Shown here: piece after piece, positions 7,550 to 17,010 of the stretch
Position numbering within the stretch: the first letter of the stretch is position 1
Layout: the number at the start of each line of letters is the position of its first letter
Assembly (NCBI GenBank): GCA_964562015.1
Contig: CAZLRH010000017.1
Span: 1-64,000 of the forward strand
Source of the DNA: CAZLRH01 sp964562015
Lineage (GTDB): Bacteria > Verrucomicrobiota > Verrucomicrobiia > Opitutales > JABDGR01
Direction of reading: 5' to 3'
DNA length: 64,000 nt
Translations under genes and position numbers: made by a program
The notes under the pieces: generated by a model
Databases searched by the model: none
Told to the model about the DNA's origin: nothing
Seen by the model: the letters and a program-made list of their open reading frames with translations, nothing else

Positions 7550-10522
7550 CTAGAATGTCGGCTTAGATAACGGCACAAATTGAGTCCATTGGGCGCAATC
7601 TCGGGACAGCTCCGGGAGGAGGCAATCCATTATCCGCTGAGCGTAGTGTTGTGCGGTCGTTGTTCGGCTGCCTTGGTCTTCAATGTAAATGGGTGCGCTG
7701 GCCCACGTGCGATATCGGCCGTCCGGCCGCCGGGAAACGAGCACCGGAATAACGGGGGCGCGGGCCAGTTGTGCCACCAGGATAATGTTTCCGGCCACAC
7801 GCAGAACCCCGCCGGGCACGCGCACCTCCACGAACGATCCGATAGGTCGGTCAATCAACGCCGCCACAAAACAATTCTCCCTCAATTTTTCCACGATTCG
7901 CAGTGGGAAAAAGGGATCCGGTTCGAGCGCCAGCGTCTCCATGCCCAAACGCGAGCGAAACTGCGCACGCCACGCGGTCAGGCTCGACGACGGTTCAGGC
8001 GCGGTGAGGCTGATCAGCGGAAAATTGGACTGTTGGAGCACCGTACCCGCACCCTCAAAAAATCCGTAATGGCACGTCAATAATAGCGCGCCATGACCGC
8101 CTGCCCGCGCGGCAACCAAATGTTCAAGGCCGTGATTCTCCGGAAACAAACTTGCTCTTTCTCCGCGTGGTCGCGTGCCAAGATAAAAATAGTCAGCCAA
8201 ATTTCTCGAGAAATTTGCACACACGGTTCGGGCTGCGCTGGCGGGCAATCGTTGGCCGGTCAAGCACCGCAAGTTTTCCAGCACCATTTGTGACCACCGG
8301 GGATGCATCGCGGCGTAAATGCGGCCTGTTCCGGCCGCCAGCCATTGTGCTAAAATCCGCGGCACCACCCGCGCCCCCAGTGCCGCCAGGCCGAACCAAA
8401 ACGACGTGTACATGCGTCCGGTGTGTCCTTGGGCGTCGGCCCGCACGCCGGCCAGCAGGGTGGGCAGGCCCAGTAAGGCGGCCATAAACGAACTCAAAAT
8501 GCCCAGCGCCAGCACCAGGCCGAAATTGCGCAGGGCCGGTTGGGTGCTGAATCCTGTCGTGCCAAATCCGATGACCGTGATTAACGTGCACAACGCCAAC
8601 GGTGTGCCCAGCCGCCGGACGGCCAGAGGCCAGCGTTGGCCTTCCTGTCGCACAAACAAGATCAGAAAAATGCAAAAATCCTCGCTCAAGCCAAACAAAA
8701 TGGGCAGGCACCCAAAGGCCACCAAGGACAGTGGTTCATGGAGCGCGGCCAACCCCGCCAGCCACCAGCCGACTCCCGCCGCCAGCGCCAGCAACGTCCG
8801 TAGCACAAGCGTCACCGAGCCCATTCCTGCCACCAGCAGAACCAGAATGGCGGCCACAGACCACATCAGCACCTGGGTTAGATTGCTTTTCATCAAATCA
8901 GGCAATGCACTTTGCAACCGGGAATAGGCCGTCGAGCCGCGCGCCCAGATTTCCAGGGTGTCATCGCCCTTGATCCACTGGTCCAGCGCGTGGAAAAGGA
9001 ATTCATATGGCCGCGCCAATTCCGGCTTGAATCCCTCGGCTTCGAATATCGGAGCGAGGGCCACATCCGTATGGGTGGCCCATGCCCTCCGATTGGCGGC
9101 CCATGCGGTTTCGTCGCCCGCGATTAATTTGGCGGGCAAGTAGCCATCGAGCACATCCTGCCCGCGTTGGGCTTCCAAGCCAGCCGGGAGGAGGCGCGCC
9201 CATGAAAAATCGTACAAACGGTCAAAGTGAAGCAATGACCAAGCCAACAGCAACCACCCGGCCGTCAGATAGGCCCAACCCGCCAGGCGCAACCAACCGG
9301 GCGGCGGCCGTTCGGTTTCCGGCACCGGGGCCGATGTTTGCGGCTTGATGTGTATGCGTACCCACCGTGCCCACGGGCCCAGGGCGAGCACCGATACCAC
9401 CACCAGGCACGCCGTCACTAACACCGCGAACTGACGCAACCCTGGGAGCGCGCTTGCGGCTAGCGCGCCCAAACCGACCACGGTCGTTAGCACGCAATAA
9501 ATCATGCTCCGTCGCAGTCGACGCCAGGTTGCGCTCGCGCAATCTCCCCCTTGGGAGAGGTGGTGGTAAACCACCACGCCGTAGTCGGAGCACAGACCTA
9601 ACGCGACTGAACAAAACGCCACGCTGAAGACATTAACGCTGCCCCACACCAGCCGCGCGACGAGCACACCAGCCAGCAGACCTGCCCCTTGCAGGGTCAA
9701 TAACGCGATGAGCGGAAACCATGAGCGATAGGCTAGCAAGAAAGCCAACGCAATTAAGACCGCCGAACTCACTGTCATCTCCATCATCTCCCGGCGCATT
9801 TGCGTCCCGATTTCAACCACGTACGCTGCCTGGCCGGTCAAGGCCACGGTGCCGGGAGCGAAGCCAGCTTCCGCCAGTGCCGAGCGGACGGCCGCCACCA
9901 CGGGCGTGGCCGTCGGGAGCGTGCTGGTGGGCACGGAGGGCGTCACGCGTAGAATGGGATTGGGCGGGGCCGGGATTTTTGCCGCCACGCCTGCTGCGCG
10001 CGGCGCGATGATCAAATTGGCGAATCCCAACGGGTCATAATGTATTTTTGCCCAAAGTGCAGGGTCCGGCCAACCCGACAAGTCTGCGCGTGCCTGCTGC
10101 AAGCGGGCGCGTATGTCCAGCTCACTCGTTGCCCGGGTCAGTTGCGCAAATTTGTCAGTTGGCAATCCAATGAAGACCGCGGCCCAAGCCGCAGGCGCCA
10201 GCCCTGCCGGGTCGGGTAGAACCTCTACATTTGCCACCAGTGGTGTTTTGGCCAAAGTTCTTGCAGCCTGATTCAGTCGTTCGGTCAACTGGGCGGTGCT
10301 TTCCCCACCGGTATTGGTCACCACCCCCAGCAAGACAAAACTCTGGCCGCCGCGTGCCTGCAAATTGCGCAAATCGCGAATTTCCGGCATTTGGCTTGGG
10401 AAAATATCCAGCAAGTCACTCTGCCAGCGCAAAGTCAAAAGCGCCCATCCCGTCACGACCAAGCTTGCGGCCAGCAAAATCCTTTTGAGCATGCGGCGCG
10501 ATTGAGGATTAGGCATGGCCAT
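7550..10522 (-). CDS. MMPL/RND-type exporter fused to a lipid A-type acyltransferase
   Basis: A 990-residue fusion. Residues 1 to about 705 are an MMPL-type exporter of the RND superfamily: a first membrane helix, a large periplasmic loop, two blocks of membrane helices and a second periplasmic loop, with SVALGLCSDYGVVVYHHLS and GCLPILFGLSEDFCIFLILF in the helix bundles. From about residue 709 a lysophospholipid/LpxL-like acyltransferase follows, with the HX4E-type active site CHYGFFEG (H818, E823). Separate genes of these two types occur together in aryl polyene and similar lipid clusters; here they are one polypeptide. It could acylate a glycolipid at the inner face of the membrane and export it. 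The neighbouring lipoprotein and GT2 genes fit a small glycolipid pathway, but no ketosynthase or acyl carrier protein is present. Confidence 0.8.
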   Translation of the reverse strand: MAMPNPQSRRMLKRILLAASLVVTGWALLTLRWQSDLLDIFPSQMPEIRDLRNLQARGGQSFVLLGVVTNTGGESTAQLTERLNQAARTLAKTPLVANVEVLPDPAGLAPAAWAAVFIGLPTDKFAQLTRATSELDIRARLQQARADLSGWPDPALWAKIHYDPLGFANLIIAPRAAGVAAKIPAPPNPILRVTPSVPTSTLPTATPVVAAVRSALAEAGFAPGTVALTGQAAYVVEIGTQMRREMMEMTVSSAVLIALAFLLAYRSWFPLIALLTLQGAGLLAGVLVARLVWGSVNVFSVAFCSVALGLCSDYGVVVYHHLSQGGDCASATWRRLRRSMIYCVLTTVVGLGALAASALPGLRQFAVLVTACLVVVSVLALGPWARWVRIHIKPQTSAPVPETERPPPGWLRLAGWAYLTAGWLLLAWSLLHFDRLYDFSWARLLPAGLEAQRGQDVLDGYLPAKLIAGDETAWAANRRAWATHTDVALAPIFEAEGFKPELARPYEFLFHALDQWIKGDDTLEIWARGSTAYSRLQSALPDLMKSNLTQVLMWSVAAILVLLVAGMGSVTLVLRTLLALAAGVGWWLAGLAALHEPLSLVAFGCLPILFGLSEDFCIFLILFVRQEGQRWPLAVRRLGTPLALCTLITVIGFGTTGFSTQPALRNFGLVLALGILSSFMAALLGLPTLLAGVRADAQGHTGRMYTSFWFGLAALGARVVPRILAQWLAAGTGRIYAAMHPRWSQMVLENLRCLTGQRLPASAARTVCANFSRNLADYFYLGTRPRGERASLFPENHGLEHLVAARAGGHGALLLTCHYGFFEGAGTVLQQSNFPLISLTAPEPSSSLTAWRAQFRSRLGMETLALEPDPFFPLRIVEKLRENCFVAALIDRPIGSFVEVRVPGGVLRVAGNIILVAQLARAPVIPVLVSRRPDGRYRTWASAPIYIEDQGSRTTTAQHYAQRIMDCLLPELSRDCAQWTQFVPLSKPTF

Positions 10523-10557
10523 CGCAGGGCGACCTGGCTCCGCTTAGTCAGGGCAAA

Positions 10558-11004
10558 TCACTGGGGTTGGCTAGGGCCGGTCGCCGTGCTGACAGCGGTT
10601 GGTGCATTGGCCGCAATCCGCTGTATCGCAGACCTGAGATTTGTAACCCAACCATTATAGTTCGAGTGAATGTAGTTTCTGCTGGCGTCGTAGTTCAGGT
10701 TGTCACTGCTCTTGTAGATTATGCTAAAAGTTGTGGTCGAGTACGGAATCTCCACCACCGCGGTGTGTCCCCGCAGGTGAAGCGTGGCCATGGCGTCGCC
10801 CGGTTTAACGATCTGCACCGCCCAGCCGAGCGAACTGCCCGCCGATACGATCACTGCGCCGACCTGATCCAGGGTCAGTGCCTGGCGGCCGAGGGGCGTG
10901 GCAATCGCCACATCGGTGGCATTATAGATTGGCGCCGTCCGGCAGCCGGCCAAACCTACCAGTCCCGCGCAGAACAACGCCGCGACGAACGATTTACCTT
11001 TCAT
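10558..11004 (-). CDS. Hypothetical lipoprotein
   Basis: 148 residues with a lipoprotein signal ending in VGLAGC. The mature part has a pattern seen in a common family of small uncharacterised bacterial lipoproteins: a region like LGWAVQIVKPGDAMATL, then VVEIPYSTTTFSIIY, and NLNYDASRNYIHSNYNGWV followed by NL. It lies 35 bases before the MMPL-acyltransferase gene on the same strand and is probably co-transcribed with it. The start is taken at the ATG at 11004; another in-frame start lies at 11019. Confidence 0.65.
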   Translation of the reverse strand: MKGKSFVAALFCAGLVGLAGCRTAPIYNATDVAIATPLGRQALTLDQVGAVIVSAGSSLGWAVQIVKPGDAMATLHLRGHTAVVEIPYSTTTFSIIYKSSDNLNYDASRNYIHSNYNGWVTNLRSAIQRIAANAPTAVSTATGPSQPQ

Positions 11005-11106
11005 GACCGCGAATACCAATATTTCAGCGTTATCCTGTCAAGCGGTTATACTTGGAAAACGCCCAAAACCTGGCGGGGTGGACAAGGCGGCCATTAATTT
11101 CCCATT

Positions 11107-11733
11107 TTGCTTGCCTGGGATTTTGGATCGACCAAAAATGTTCGAGTGCGAGCTTGTGCTATCCCGAGGGTAAGGCCAACCAATACCCTTATCCGTTGGT
11201 TAACTGGGGTTTTGCCTTGGCTGATTTACGGCTTGGGGCAGGAAACCTGGCCGATTTTGGCCCCCCCGCTCGCTTTGGGGGCGATGCTGGCGCTCGCCCA
11301 CCGGACTAAAACGCGATGGAATGCGCTGGAGTACGGCATCGCTGCATACTTTGCCCTGCTGTCGGTGCTAGCCCTTGCCGGGCTGAATGGGGGTTTGCCT
11401 GTGCGTTGGCGGTTCGCTCTATGCCCTTTGCTCTTAGCCGTCTTCGCCCTGCTCTCGGTGGCGGTAGGCCGTCCCTTTACGCTCGCCTATGCGCAGGCCT
11501 GGACTTCTTTGGCTGGGCAACAACACCCAGCCTTCTTCTTCTGTAATCAACTAATAAGCCTGTTCTGGGCCCTGAGTTTTGCCCTTCTCGCCGCGCTGGT
11601 GGTATTTTCCCATGTTGGGGCTACTCCACTGTCGGCCATAGTTACAATGTATGAAGTCTTTTTTGTATCAGCAGTTTTTTCCGCCGCAATGGCCGGGTGG
11701 TTTCACTACCGTCATCAGATCCGGGCATCATGA
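11107..11733 (+). CDS. Integral membrane protein of unknown function
   Basis: Up to 208 residues with about six hydrophobic segments, including LTGVLPWLIYGLG, ALLSVLALAGL, LCPLLLAVFALLSVAVGRPF and LFWALSFALLAALVVF. No family is recognised with confidence; the topology and its GT2 neighbour recall the small membrane proteins of aryl polyene-type loci. The frame opens at a TTG (11107); an in-frame GTG at 11146 may be the true start. Its stop overlaps the start of the glycosyltransferase gene (ATGA), so the two are coupled. Confidence 0.6.
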   Translation: MLAWDFGSTKNVRVRACAIPRVRPTNTLIRWLTGVLPWLIYGLGQETWPILAPPLALGAMLALAHRTKTRWNALEYGIAAYFALLSVLALAGLNGGLPVRWRFALCPLLLAVFALLSVAVGRPFTLAYAQAWTSLAGQQHPAFFFCNQLISLFWALSFALLAALVVFSHVGATPLSAIVTMYEVFFVSAVFSAAMAGWFHYRHQIRAS

Positions 11734-12509
11734 TTTCCTCATTATCCTCTGTCGCGCAGTTACCGGCCTCCGCCCAGCCCGATGGCAGTACCGTGCCATG
11801 CCCTTCGGAATGCGTGAGGGCCAGTAACATTGTTGGGCTCATTGCGGCCCACAATGAAGCTGCGCATATTTCCAGTCTCCTTGCTGCTGTCCGCCAGTAT
11901 GTTCCGGATTGCCTCGTCGTCGCCGATGGCTGCACGGATGACACCGCCGCCCGTGCCACCGCCGCTGACGCCGAAGTTCTTGCCCGAGCCGACTGTCAAG
12001 GCAAGGCCTCGGCGCTCGCGGCGGGCTGGCGCCATCTACTTGCGCGGCCCGCGGTGGACGCCATTCTCTTGCTCGATGGGGACGGCCAGCACGCCGCTGC
12101 GGATATTCCTGCCATGCTGACGGAATGGCAAAGGGCCCCGTGCGACTTGCTCATTGGCCAACGCGACGTTTTCCGGGCACCCATGCCTTGGACCCGGCAA
12201 ATTACGAATCGATTCATGTCGCACGTTATCCAGGGCCGCACCGGCCTGCCCGTGCCTGATTCGCAATGTGGATTCCGCGTCGTTTCCCGCACTTTTCTGG
12301 CCAGCCGCAACTGGTGTTCCACTCATTTCGAAATTGAAACAGAAATGCTGCTCCACGCCGCCGCCCACCGGTTCATCGTGCGCACCCTTCCGGTGAAGAC
12401 GATTTATCACGACGGAGGCAGCCACATTCGGGTTATCCCCGATCTTCTGCGGTGGCTGCGTATCCTCGCTCGTGATTACGGCCCCGCTCGGGCAAAAGGC
12501 GGACAGTGA
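11730..12509 (+). CDS. Glycosyltransferase family 2
   Basis: 259 residues of GT-A fold. The nucleotide-sugar site IVGLIAAHNEAAHI is followed by VVADGCTDDT and the metal-binding LLLDGDGQH (D116-x-D118), then CGFRVVSR and FEIETEMLLHAA as in dolichyl-phosphate-mannose-synthase-like and polyprenol glycosyltransferases. No membrane helix is evident, so it should work at the cytoplasmic face. The first 30 residues are poorly conserved. The gene overlaps the upstream membrane-protein gene by 4 bases and probably contributes to the same glycolipid pathway as the divergent exporter-acyltransferase. Confidence 0.85.
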   Translation: MISSLSSVAQLPASAQPDGSTVPCPSECVRASNIVGLIAAHNEAAHISSLLAAVRQYVPDCLVVADGCTDDTAARATAADAEVLARADCQGKASALAAGWRHLLARPAVDAILLLDGDGQHAAADIPAMLTEWQRAPCDLLIGQRDVFRAPMPWTRQITNRFMSHVIQGRTGLPVPDSQCGFRVVSRTFLASRNWCSTHFEIETEMLLHAAAHRFIVRTLPVKTIYHDGGSHIRVIPDLLRWLRILARDYGPARAKGGQ

Positions 12510-12568
12510 TGGGGATGTCGACGCCACCTACATTTCGAGCAACGCAACCGCTTTTCGTGAGATAGATG

Positions 12569-12597
12569 TTGACAGATATTGCCATTGCCAATACTTA
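12569..12597 (+). promoter_or_regulatory. Sigma70-type promoter for the lipoprotein gene at 12613
   Basis: A perfect -35 box TTGACA (12569-12574) is separated by 17 bases from TACTTA (12592-12597). A start point about seven bases downstream would leave a leader of only about nine bases before the ATG at 12613, with no Shine-Dalgarno sequence. Confidence 0.6.
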
Positions 12598-12612
12598 CGC
12601 CATCATTCTGTC

Positions 12613-13245
12613 ATGAAAACACAGATAGCAAATCAGTCCGCTCGGAATTGGATCCCTTGCGCGTGGCGCACCGGGTGCTTTTTTGCAGCCGTAATCTTGA
12701 GCGGTTGCGCGGGTTCGGTCGTACACATGGAAGAGTTGCCGGACCAAAATGCGGTCATGGGGCCGCCCGCAGGCCAGGCGCAGGTAGTCTTTCTGCGGCC
12801 ATCGGGACTGGGCTTCGCCATTCAATCCAGTGTCTTTGAAATCCAGGAAGGCAAGCCCACGCTGCTGGGCATTATCGCAGCCAAGAAGAAACTGGCCTGC
12901 CCCCTTCCGCCGGGTGCCCACCTCTTCATGGTTATAGGCGAGAATGCTGATTTTATGAGTGCGGACTTGTTGCCCGACAAAACCTATTACGTGCTGGACG
13001 AGCCGCGCATGGGGTTTTGGAAGGCCCGCTTTTCGCTGGAGCCCGTGCCGCAGAAGAAACTGGGCGGCACCGATCTCACGGACTGGCTGGGGGAATGCCG
13101 CTGGGTCAGAAAAGTTCCTGATGCGGACAATTGGATGCAGGCGAATATAAAAAGTATCATGGCGAAATACAATGATTACTACGCTGATTGGGTGAAAAAG
13201 CCTGACGCGGACAAACCAACGCTGCTGCCGGGCGACGGCAAGTAA
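12613..13245 (+). CDS. Lipoprotein, DUF2846-like
   Basis: 210 residues with a lipoprotein signal ending in ILSGC. The mature domain reads AQVVFLRPSGLGFAI, then a GKPTLLGIIAAKKKL segment and LPPGAHLFMVIGENADFM, followed by PDKTYYVL. This resembles the beta-rich DUF2846-type lipoproteins. The frame extends upstream to 12472 but that part overlaps the glycosyltransferase and lacks a signal; the ATG at 12613 sits just behind a good promoter. The function is unknown. Confidence 0.7.
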   Translation: MKTQIANQSARNWIPCAWRTGCFFAAVILSGCAGSVVHMEELPDQNAVMGPPAGQAQVVFLRPSGLGFAIQSSVFEIQEGKPTLLGIIAAKKKLACPLPPGAHLFMVIGENADFMSADLLPDKTYYVLDEPRMGFWKARFSLEPVPQKKLGGTDLTDWLGECRWVRKVPDADNWMQANIKSIMAKYNDYYADWVKKPDADKPTLLPGDGK

Positions 13246-13371
13246 GTGGGGCCGCCGGCTGAAAGCCGGTCGAGGAGCAGCCGTTACAATCCGATCAGTG
13301 GCGCGTCAAGGAGAAGCTTTAAGCCAAGGAACCGCGGATCCCGCTGTAACTAAAGCGGAAACGGTGCGGGC

Positions 13372-14904
13372 TTAGGGCTTGGCCGCACTAGCCGCCGCCG
13401 CAAGCCTCGTCGGCAGCGGGAGTTTGACCGGGGCGTCAAATTCAAGCGCGGCCACGGAGACATCGGGGTCGGGCGCGGCGCCGGGCAGCGTCACCACGAG
13501 GCCCTCGGGTGTCAGCGAGGACTTCACCGCCTGGCCGTTCGCGAGCAACTTGCCCGAGCGCGCCGCCTGGGTGATCCCGGGCAGCAGGATTTTCCCATCC
13601 GCCGGCCAGTCCCACACTTGCAGATAAAGCGTGCCGCCGCCATTGGCTTTCGCCTTTTGCGTCACGCGACCCCAACTCGGCATGGGGTAAAACGGCCCGG
13701 CCTGTGTCGCGTAAATCGCCTCGCCATTGACCTTCAGCCACCGGCCCATCGCCTGCAACCGCTCGACTTCGGGCGCGGGAATGACGCCCTCGGCGGTCGG
13801 CCCCACGTTGAGCAAATAATTGCCGCCCTTGCTCGCGATATCGGAAAGATTGCGAATCAATTGTTGCGCCGATTTCCAGCGCACGTCGTCGGAACGGTAA
13901 CCCCATGAGCCATTGATGGTCATGCAGACTTCAAAACTGCGGCCCAGCGGGTCGGTCGCGATGCGCTGTTCCGGCGTGGCGGTGTCGCCAAACACACCGC
14001 CGCCGAGGCGGTTATTCATAATGACGTCGGGATAGCTCGTCACGAGGTCGAAAAACGGCCGCGCGCGTTCCGGGGTCATGGAGTACTCGGTGTCGAAAAA
14101 GAGATACGCCGGATGGTATTTGTCCAAAAGTTCGCGCACCTGCGGCAGCGCAATTTTTTGCAGATACTCGTCAAAATTGCCTTGGCCCTGCTTTTGCTCT
14201 TCCGTCCACGGGGCGGTGTTGCCGGTGCCGCCGCCGGGATTCGTCCAGTCCTGCGACTGTGAGTAATAAAGCCCGAACTTGATACCCTCGGCGCGCACGG
14301 CGTCGGCCAGCGGCTGGATCAAATCGCGCTTGGCGCCGGAGGCCTTCACGGCGTTCCAATCTGAATACGCGGAATCATACAACGTGAAACCATCGTGGTG
14401 CTTCGCGGTCATGACGACGTACTTCACGCCTGCTTCCTTCGCGAGCTTGGCCCAGGCCACCGGGTCGTATTTGGCGGCGGTGAAGTCCTTGGCAAACGCC
14501 ATGTAATCCGCGCGGGGGATTTTGCCGGTGTTCATGATCCATTCGGCGCTGATGGAGCGGCCCTGCCAGAAACCCGCCGGCACCGAGTACACGCCCCAGT
14601 GGATAAACATCCCGAAACGCGCCTCGTTGAACCACTGCATCCGTGCGTCGTGGGTCGCGGGCGCTTCCTCCCGGGCGATGAGCGGATACGCGGGCAGGCC
14701 GGCGCCGCCTTCATGGAGGGTGATGGCATTGCCATTCGCGGCCCCCCCGCCTCGATTGCCACGCCGGCCGGCGTTGGCCGCGGCATTGGCCGCCGCCGCA
14801 TAAGGGTCGGTGGGAGGCGTTGGGGTTGCGCCGGGCGCATCGGCCGCAAAGGCGTTCGTGCAAAGCAGCAGGGTCAGCAGGGCAGGGGCGTGTTTCAATT
14901 TCAT
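13372..14904 (-). CDS. Secreted alpha-L-fucosidase (GH29)
   Basis: 510 residues with a clear signal peptide (LTLLLCTNAFAADAPG). The catalytic barrel follows a low-complexity Ala/Gly/Asn linker and shows the GH29 landmarks: GMFIHWGVYSVPAG, YVVMTAKHHDGFTLYDS, GIKFGLYYSQSQDW and the nucleophile strand AYLFFDTEYSMTPE. The C-terminal part ends in a beta-sandwich-like tail. It hydrolyses alpha-L-fucosyl linkages, for example in fucose-containing plant or algal polysaccharides. It is a single gene, with no fucose-catabolism genes next to it. Confidence 0.93.
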   Translation of the reverse strand: MKLKHAPALLTLLLCTNAFAADAPGATPTPPTDPYAAAANAAANAGRRGNRGGGAANGNAITLHEGGAGLPAYPLIAREEAPATHDARMQWFNEARFGMFIHWGVYSVPAGFWQGRSISAEWIMNTGKIPRADYMAFAKDFTAAKYDPVAWAKLAKEAGVKYVVMTAKHHDGFTLYDSAYSDWNAVKASGAKRDLIQPLADAVRAEGIKFGLYYSQSQDWTNPGGGTGNTAPWTEEQKQGQGNFDEYLQKIALPQVRELLDKYHPAYLFFDTEYSMTPERARPFFDLVTSYPDVIMNNRLGGGVFGDTATPEQRIATDPLGRSFEVCMTINGSWGYRSDDVRWKSAQQLIRNLSDIASKGGNYLLNVGPTAEGVIPAPEVERLQAMGRWLKVNGEAIYATQAGPFYPMPSWGRVTQKAKANGGGTLYLQVWDWPADGKILLPGITQAARSGKLLANGQAVKSSLTPEGLVVTLPGAAPDPDVSVAALEFDAPVKLPLPTRLAAAASAAKP

Positions 14905-15049
14905 GGGGTAGATGCGGATTTTATACCAGGAACTTGCGCAAGGGAATGCTAATTCATGGCATCTTCATGTCTAAAGTTGTCCGCCGCCCTGACCACGGGC
15001 CAGTTGCTCATTGCACCGCGGTGCCTTCGGGCGTAAGCTTGGGGTACTT

Positions 15050-16912
15050 ATGGCCTTGCTCAGTCTGCTCGATCTCGACCTCAGCTTCGGCGGTCCGCCC
15101 ATCCTGGATAAAGTTAATTTCCAAGTGGACCCCGGCGAACGCGTCTGCCTGGTCGGCCGCAACGGCGCGGGCAAGACTTCCCTCATGCGCGTCATCGCCG
15201 GGGAAATGAAGCCCGATGCCGGCTCCGTTTTCCGCCCGGAGGGCTCAGTTGCCACGCGCCTGACGCAGGAAATCCCCGAGGACGTGCACGGCACCATCCA
15301 CGATTTGGTGGCCGCTGGTTCGCGCGACCCCAGCGGGCACGAGGAAGATTGGGAACGCGAGGTCCGCCTCGAAGACCTGCTCTTGCGCCTCCGCCTCGAT
15401 CCGCTCCAGGAATTTTCCGCGCTCTCCGGCGGACTCAAGCGCCGCACCCTCCTGGCCCGCGCGCTCGCCGCCCAACCCAACCTGCTTCTGCTCGACGAAC
15501 CGACCAACCACCTCGACGTCGAATCCATTCTCTGGCTTGAGGAATTTCTGCTCAGTTCCGGGCTTACGCTTTTCTTCGTCACCCACGATCGCGCCTTTCT
15601 CCGGCGGCTCGCCACGCGCATCGTCGAGCTCGACCGCGGGCGCCTCACCAGTTGGGCGTGCGATTACGACACCTACCTCGTCCGCAAACAAGAAGTCCTC
15701 GAGGCCGAGGAGCGCCAGCAGGCGCTCTTCGATAAAAAACTCGCGCAGGAGGAAGCCTGGATTCGCCGCGGCGTCCGCGCCCAGCGTTCCCGCGCGCAGA
15801 GCCGCGTCAACCAACTGATGGCCATGCGCGCCGAGCGCCGTGCGCGCCGCGACCGCGCCGGCAATGCCACGCTGCGCTTAGCCGAGGCCGAGCGCTCCGG
15901 CGTCAAAGTGGTCAACGTCGAAAACATGTCCTATGCCTGGCCCGGCCAGCCCCCGCTCGTGCGCGACTTCAGCACCACCATCATTCGCGGCGACAAGATA
16001 GGCCTCATCGGCCCCAACGGCGCGGGCAAGACGACGTTGATTAAATTACTCCTTGGCCAGATCGCGCCCACCGTCGGCACCGTCGCCCACGGCACGAAGC
16101 TCGAGGTCGTTTATTTCGACCAGTTGCGCGCGCAGATTGACGACACGAAAACCGTGGCCGACAACGTCGCCGATGGCAACGCCACCGTCACCATCGAGGG
16201 CCGCACGCGCAACGTCATCAGCTATCTCCAGGATTTTCTCTTCGAGCCGGGCCGCGCCCGCACGCCCGCGCGCGTGCTCTCCGGCGGCGAACGCAACCGC
16301 CTGTTGCTCGCGCGTCTCTTCACCAAGCCTGCCAACGTCCTCGTGCTCGACGAGCCGACCAACGACCTCGATGCCGAAACGCTTGAACTGCTGGAGGATT
16401 TGCTCGTCGAGTTCAACGGCACCTTGCTGGTCATTAGCCACGATCGCGAATTTCTCGACAACGTCGTCACCAGCACCCTGGTTTTCGAAGGCCAAGGCCG
16501 CATCGGTGATTACGTGGGCGGTTACACCGATTGGCTCTCCCAGCGGCCCGCCGCCGCCAGCGCGGAAAAATCCACCACCAAGACCGCGCCCGCGAAAAAC
16601 GTCGTGCGCGGAAACACGGCGCTGGCCGACCCGGCCACGCTTTCCAGTCCCGCTGCCGCCCGTAAAATTACCAACAAGGAGCGCAAGGAACTCGAAACGC
16701 TCCCGGCGCGCATCGAAGCCCTCGAGCGCGAACAGACTGAAGTCGCGGCTCAGCTCGCGGATCCGACCTTGTACAAAAGCAATCCGGCCAAATTTCAGCA
16801 GACCACCCAGCGCCTCGCCGCCCTCGAACGCGACCACGCGCAGGCCTTCGCCCGCTGGGAGGAATTGGAAGCCGCGGCCTCGCCCCGTCTTGAATCAGCC
16901 AGACTTGATTAG
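15050..16912 (+). CDS. uup: ABC-F family ATPase, Uup type
   Basis: About 620 residues with two ABC domains in one chain and no membrane segments. The first Walker A is GRNGAGKTS (about residues 36-44) with signature LSGGLKRRTLLARAL and LLDEPTNHLD. The second has GPNGAGKTTLIK, LSGGERNRLLLARLF and LVLDEPTNDLD. The linker contains RRGVRAQRSRAQSRVNQL, characteristic of the Uup branch, and a charged coiled-coil C-terminal domain follows. ABC-F proteins act on ribosomes; Uup also protects against replication-linked DNA damage. The ATG at 15050 fits the family start. Confidence 0.92.
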   Translation: MALLSLLDLDLSFGGPPILDKVNFQVDPGERVCLVGRNGAGKTSLMRVIAGEMKPDAGSVFRPEGSVATRLTQEIPEDVHGTIHDLVAAGSRDPSGHEEDWEREVRLEDLLLRLRLDPLQEFSALSGGLKRRTLLARALAAQPNLLLLDEPTNHLDVESILWLEEFLLSSGLTLFFVTHDRAFLRRLATRIVELDRGRLTSWACDYDTYLVRKQEVLEAEERQQALFDKKLAQEEAWIRRGVRAQRSRAQSRVNQLMAMRAERRARRDRAGNATLRLAEAERSGVKVVNVENMSYAWPGQPPLVRDFSTTIIRGDKIGLIGPNGAGKTTLIKLLLGQIAPTVGTVAHGTKLEVVYFDQLRAQIDDTKTVADNVADGNATVTIEGRTRNVISYLQDFLFEPGRARTPARVLSGGERNRLLLARLFTKPANVLVLDEPTNDLDAETLELLEDLLVEFNGTLLVISHDREFLDNVVTSTLVFEGQGRIGDYVGGYTDWLSQRPAAASAEKSTTKTAPAKNVVRGNTALADPATLSSPAAARKITNKERKELETLPARIEALEREQTEVAAQLADPTLYKSNPAKFQQTTQRLAALERDHAQAFARWEELEAAASPRLESARLD

Positions 16913-17010
16913 CAGGGAGTATAAATTTGATTTTCAGCGACAGTTTGCCTGCCATCTCCGACGATGTCGCTCGGGCCAATTCTCCAAATTCGGTTAATTC
17001 TGTCCAAAAC

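Noticed and set aside
13246..13371. Possible small RNA or riboswitch between lipoprotein and fucosidase genes
   Set aside because: Only a short CCGGCTGAAAGCCGG hairpin is present, with no T tract or known riboswitch pattern.
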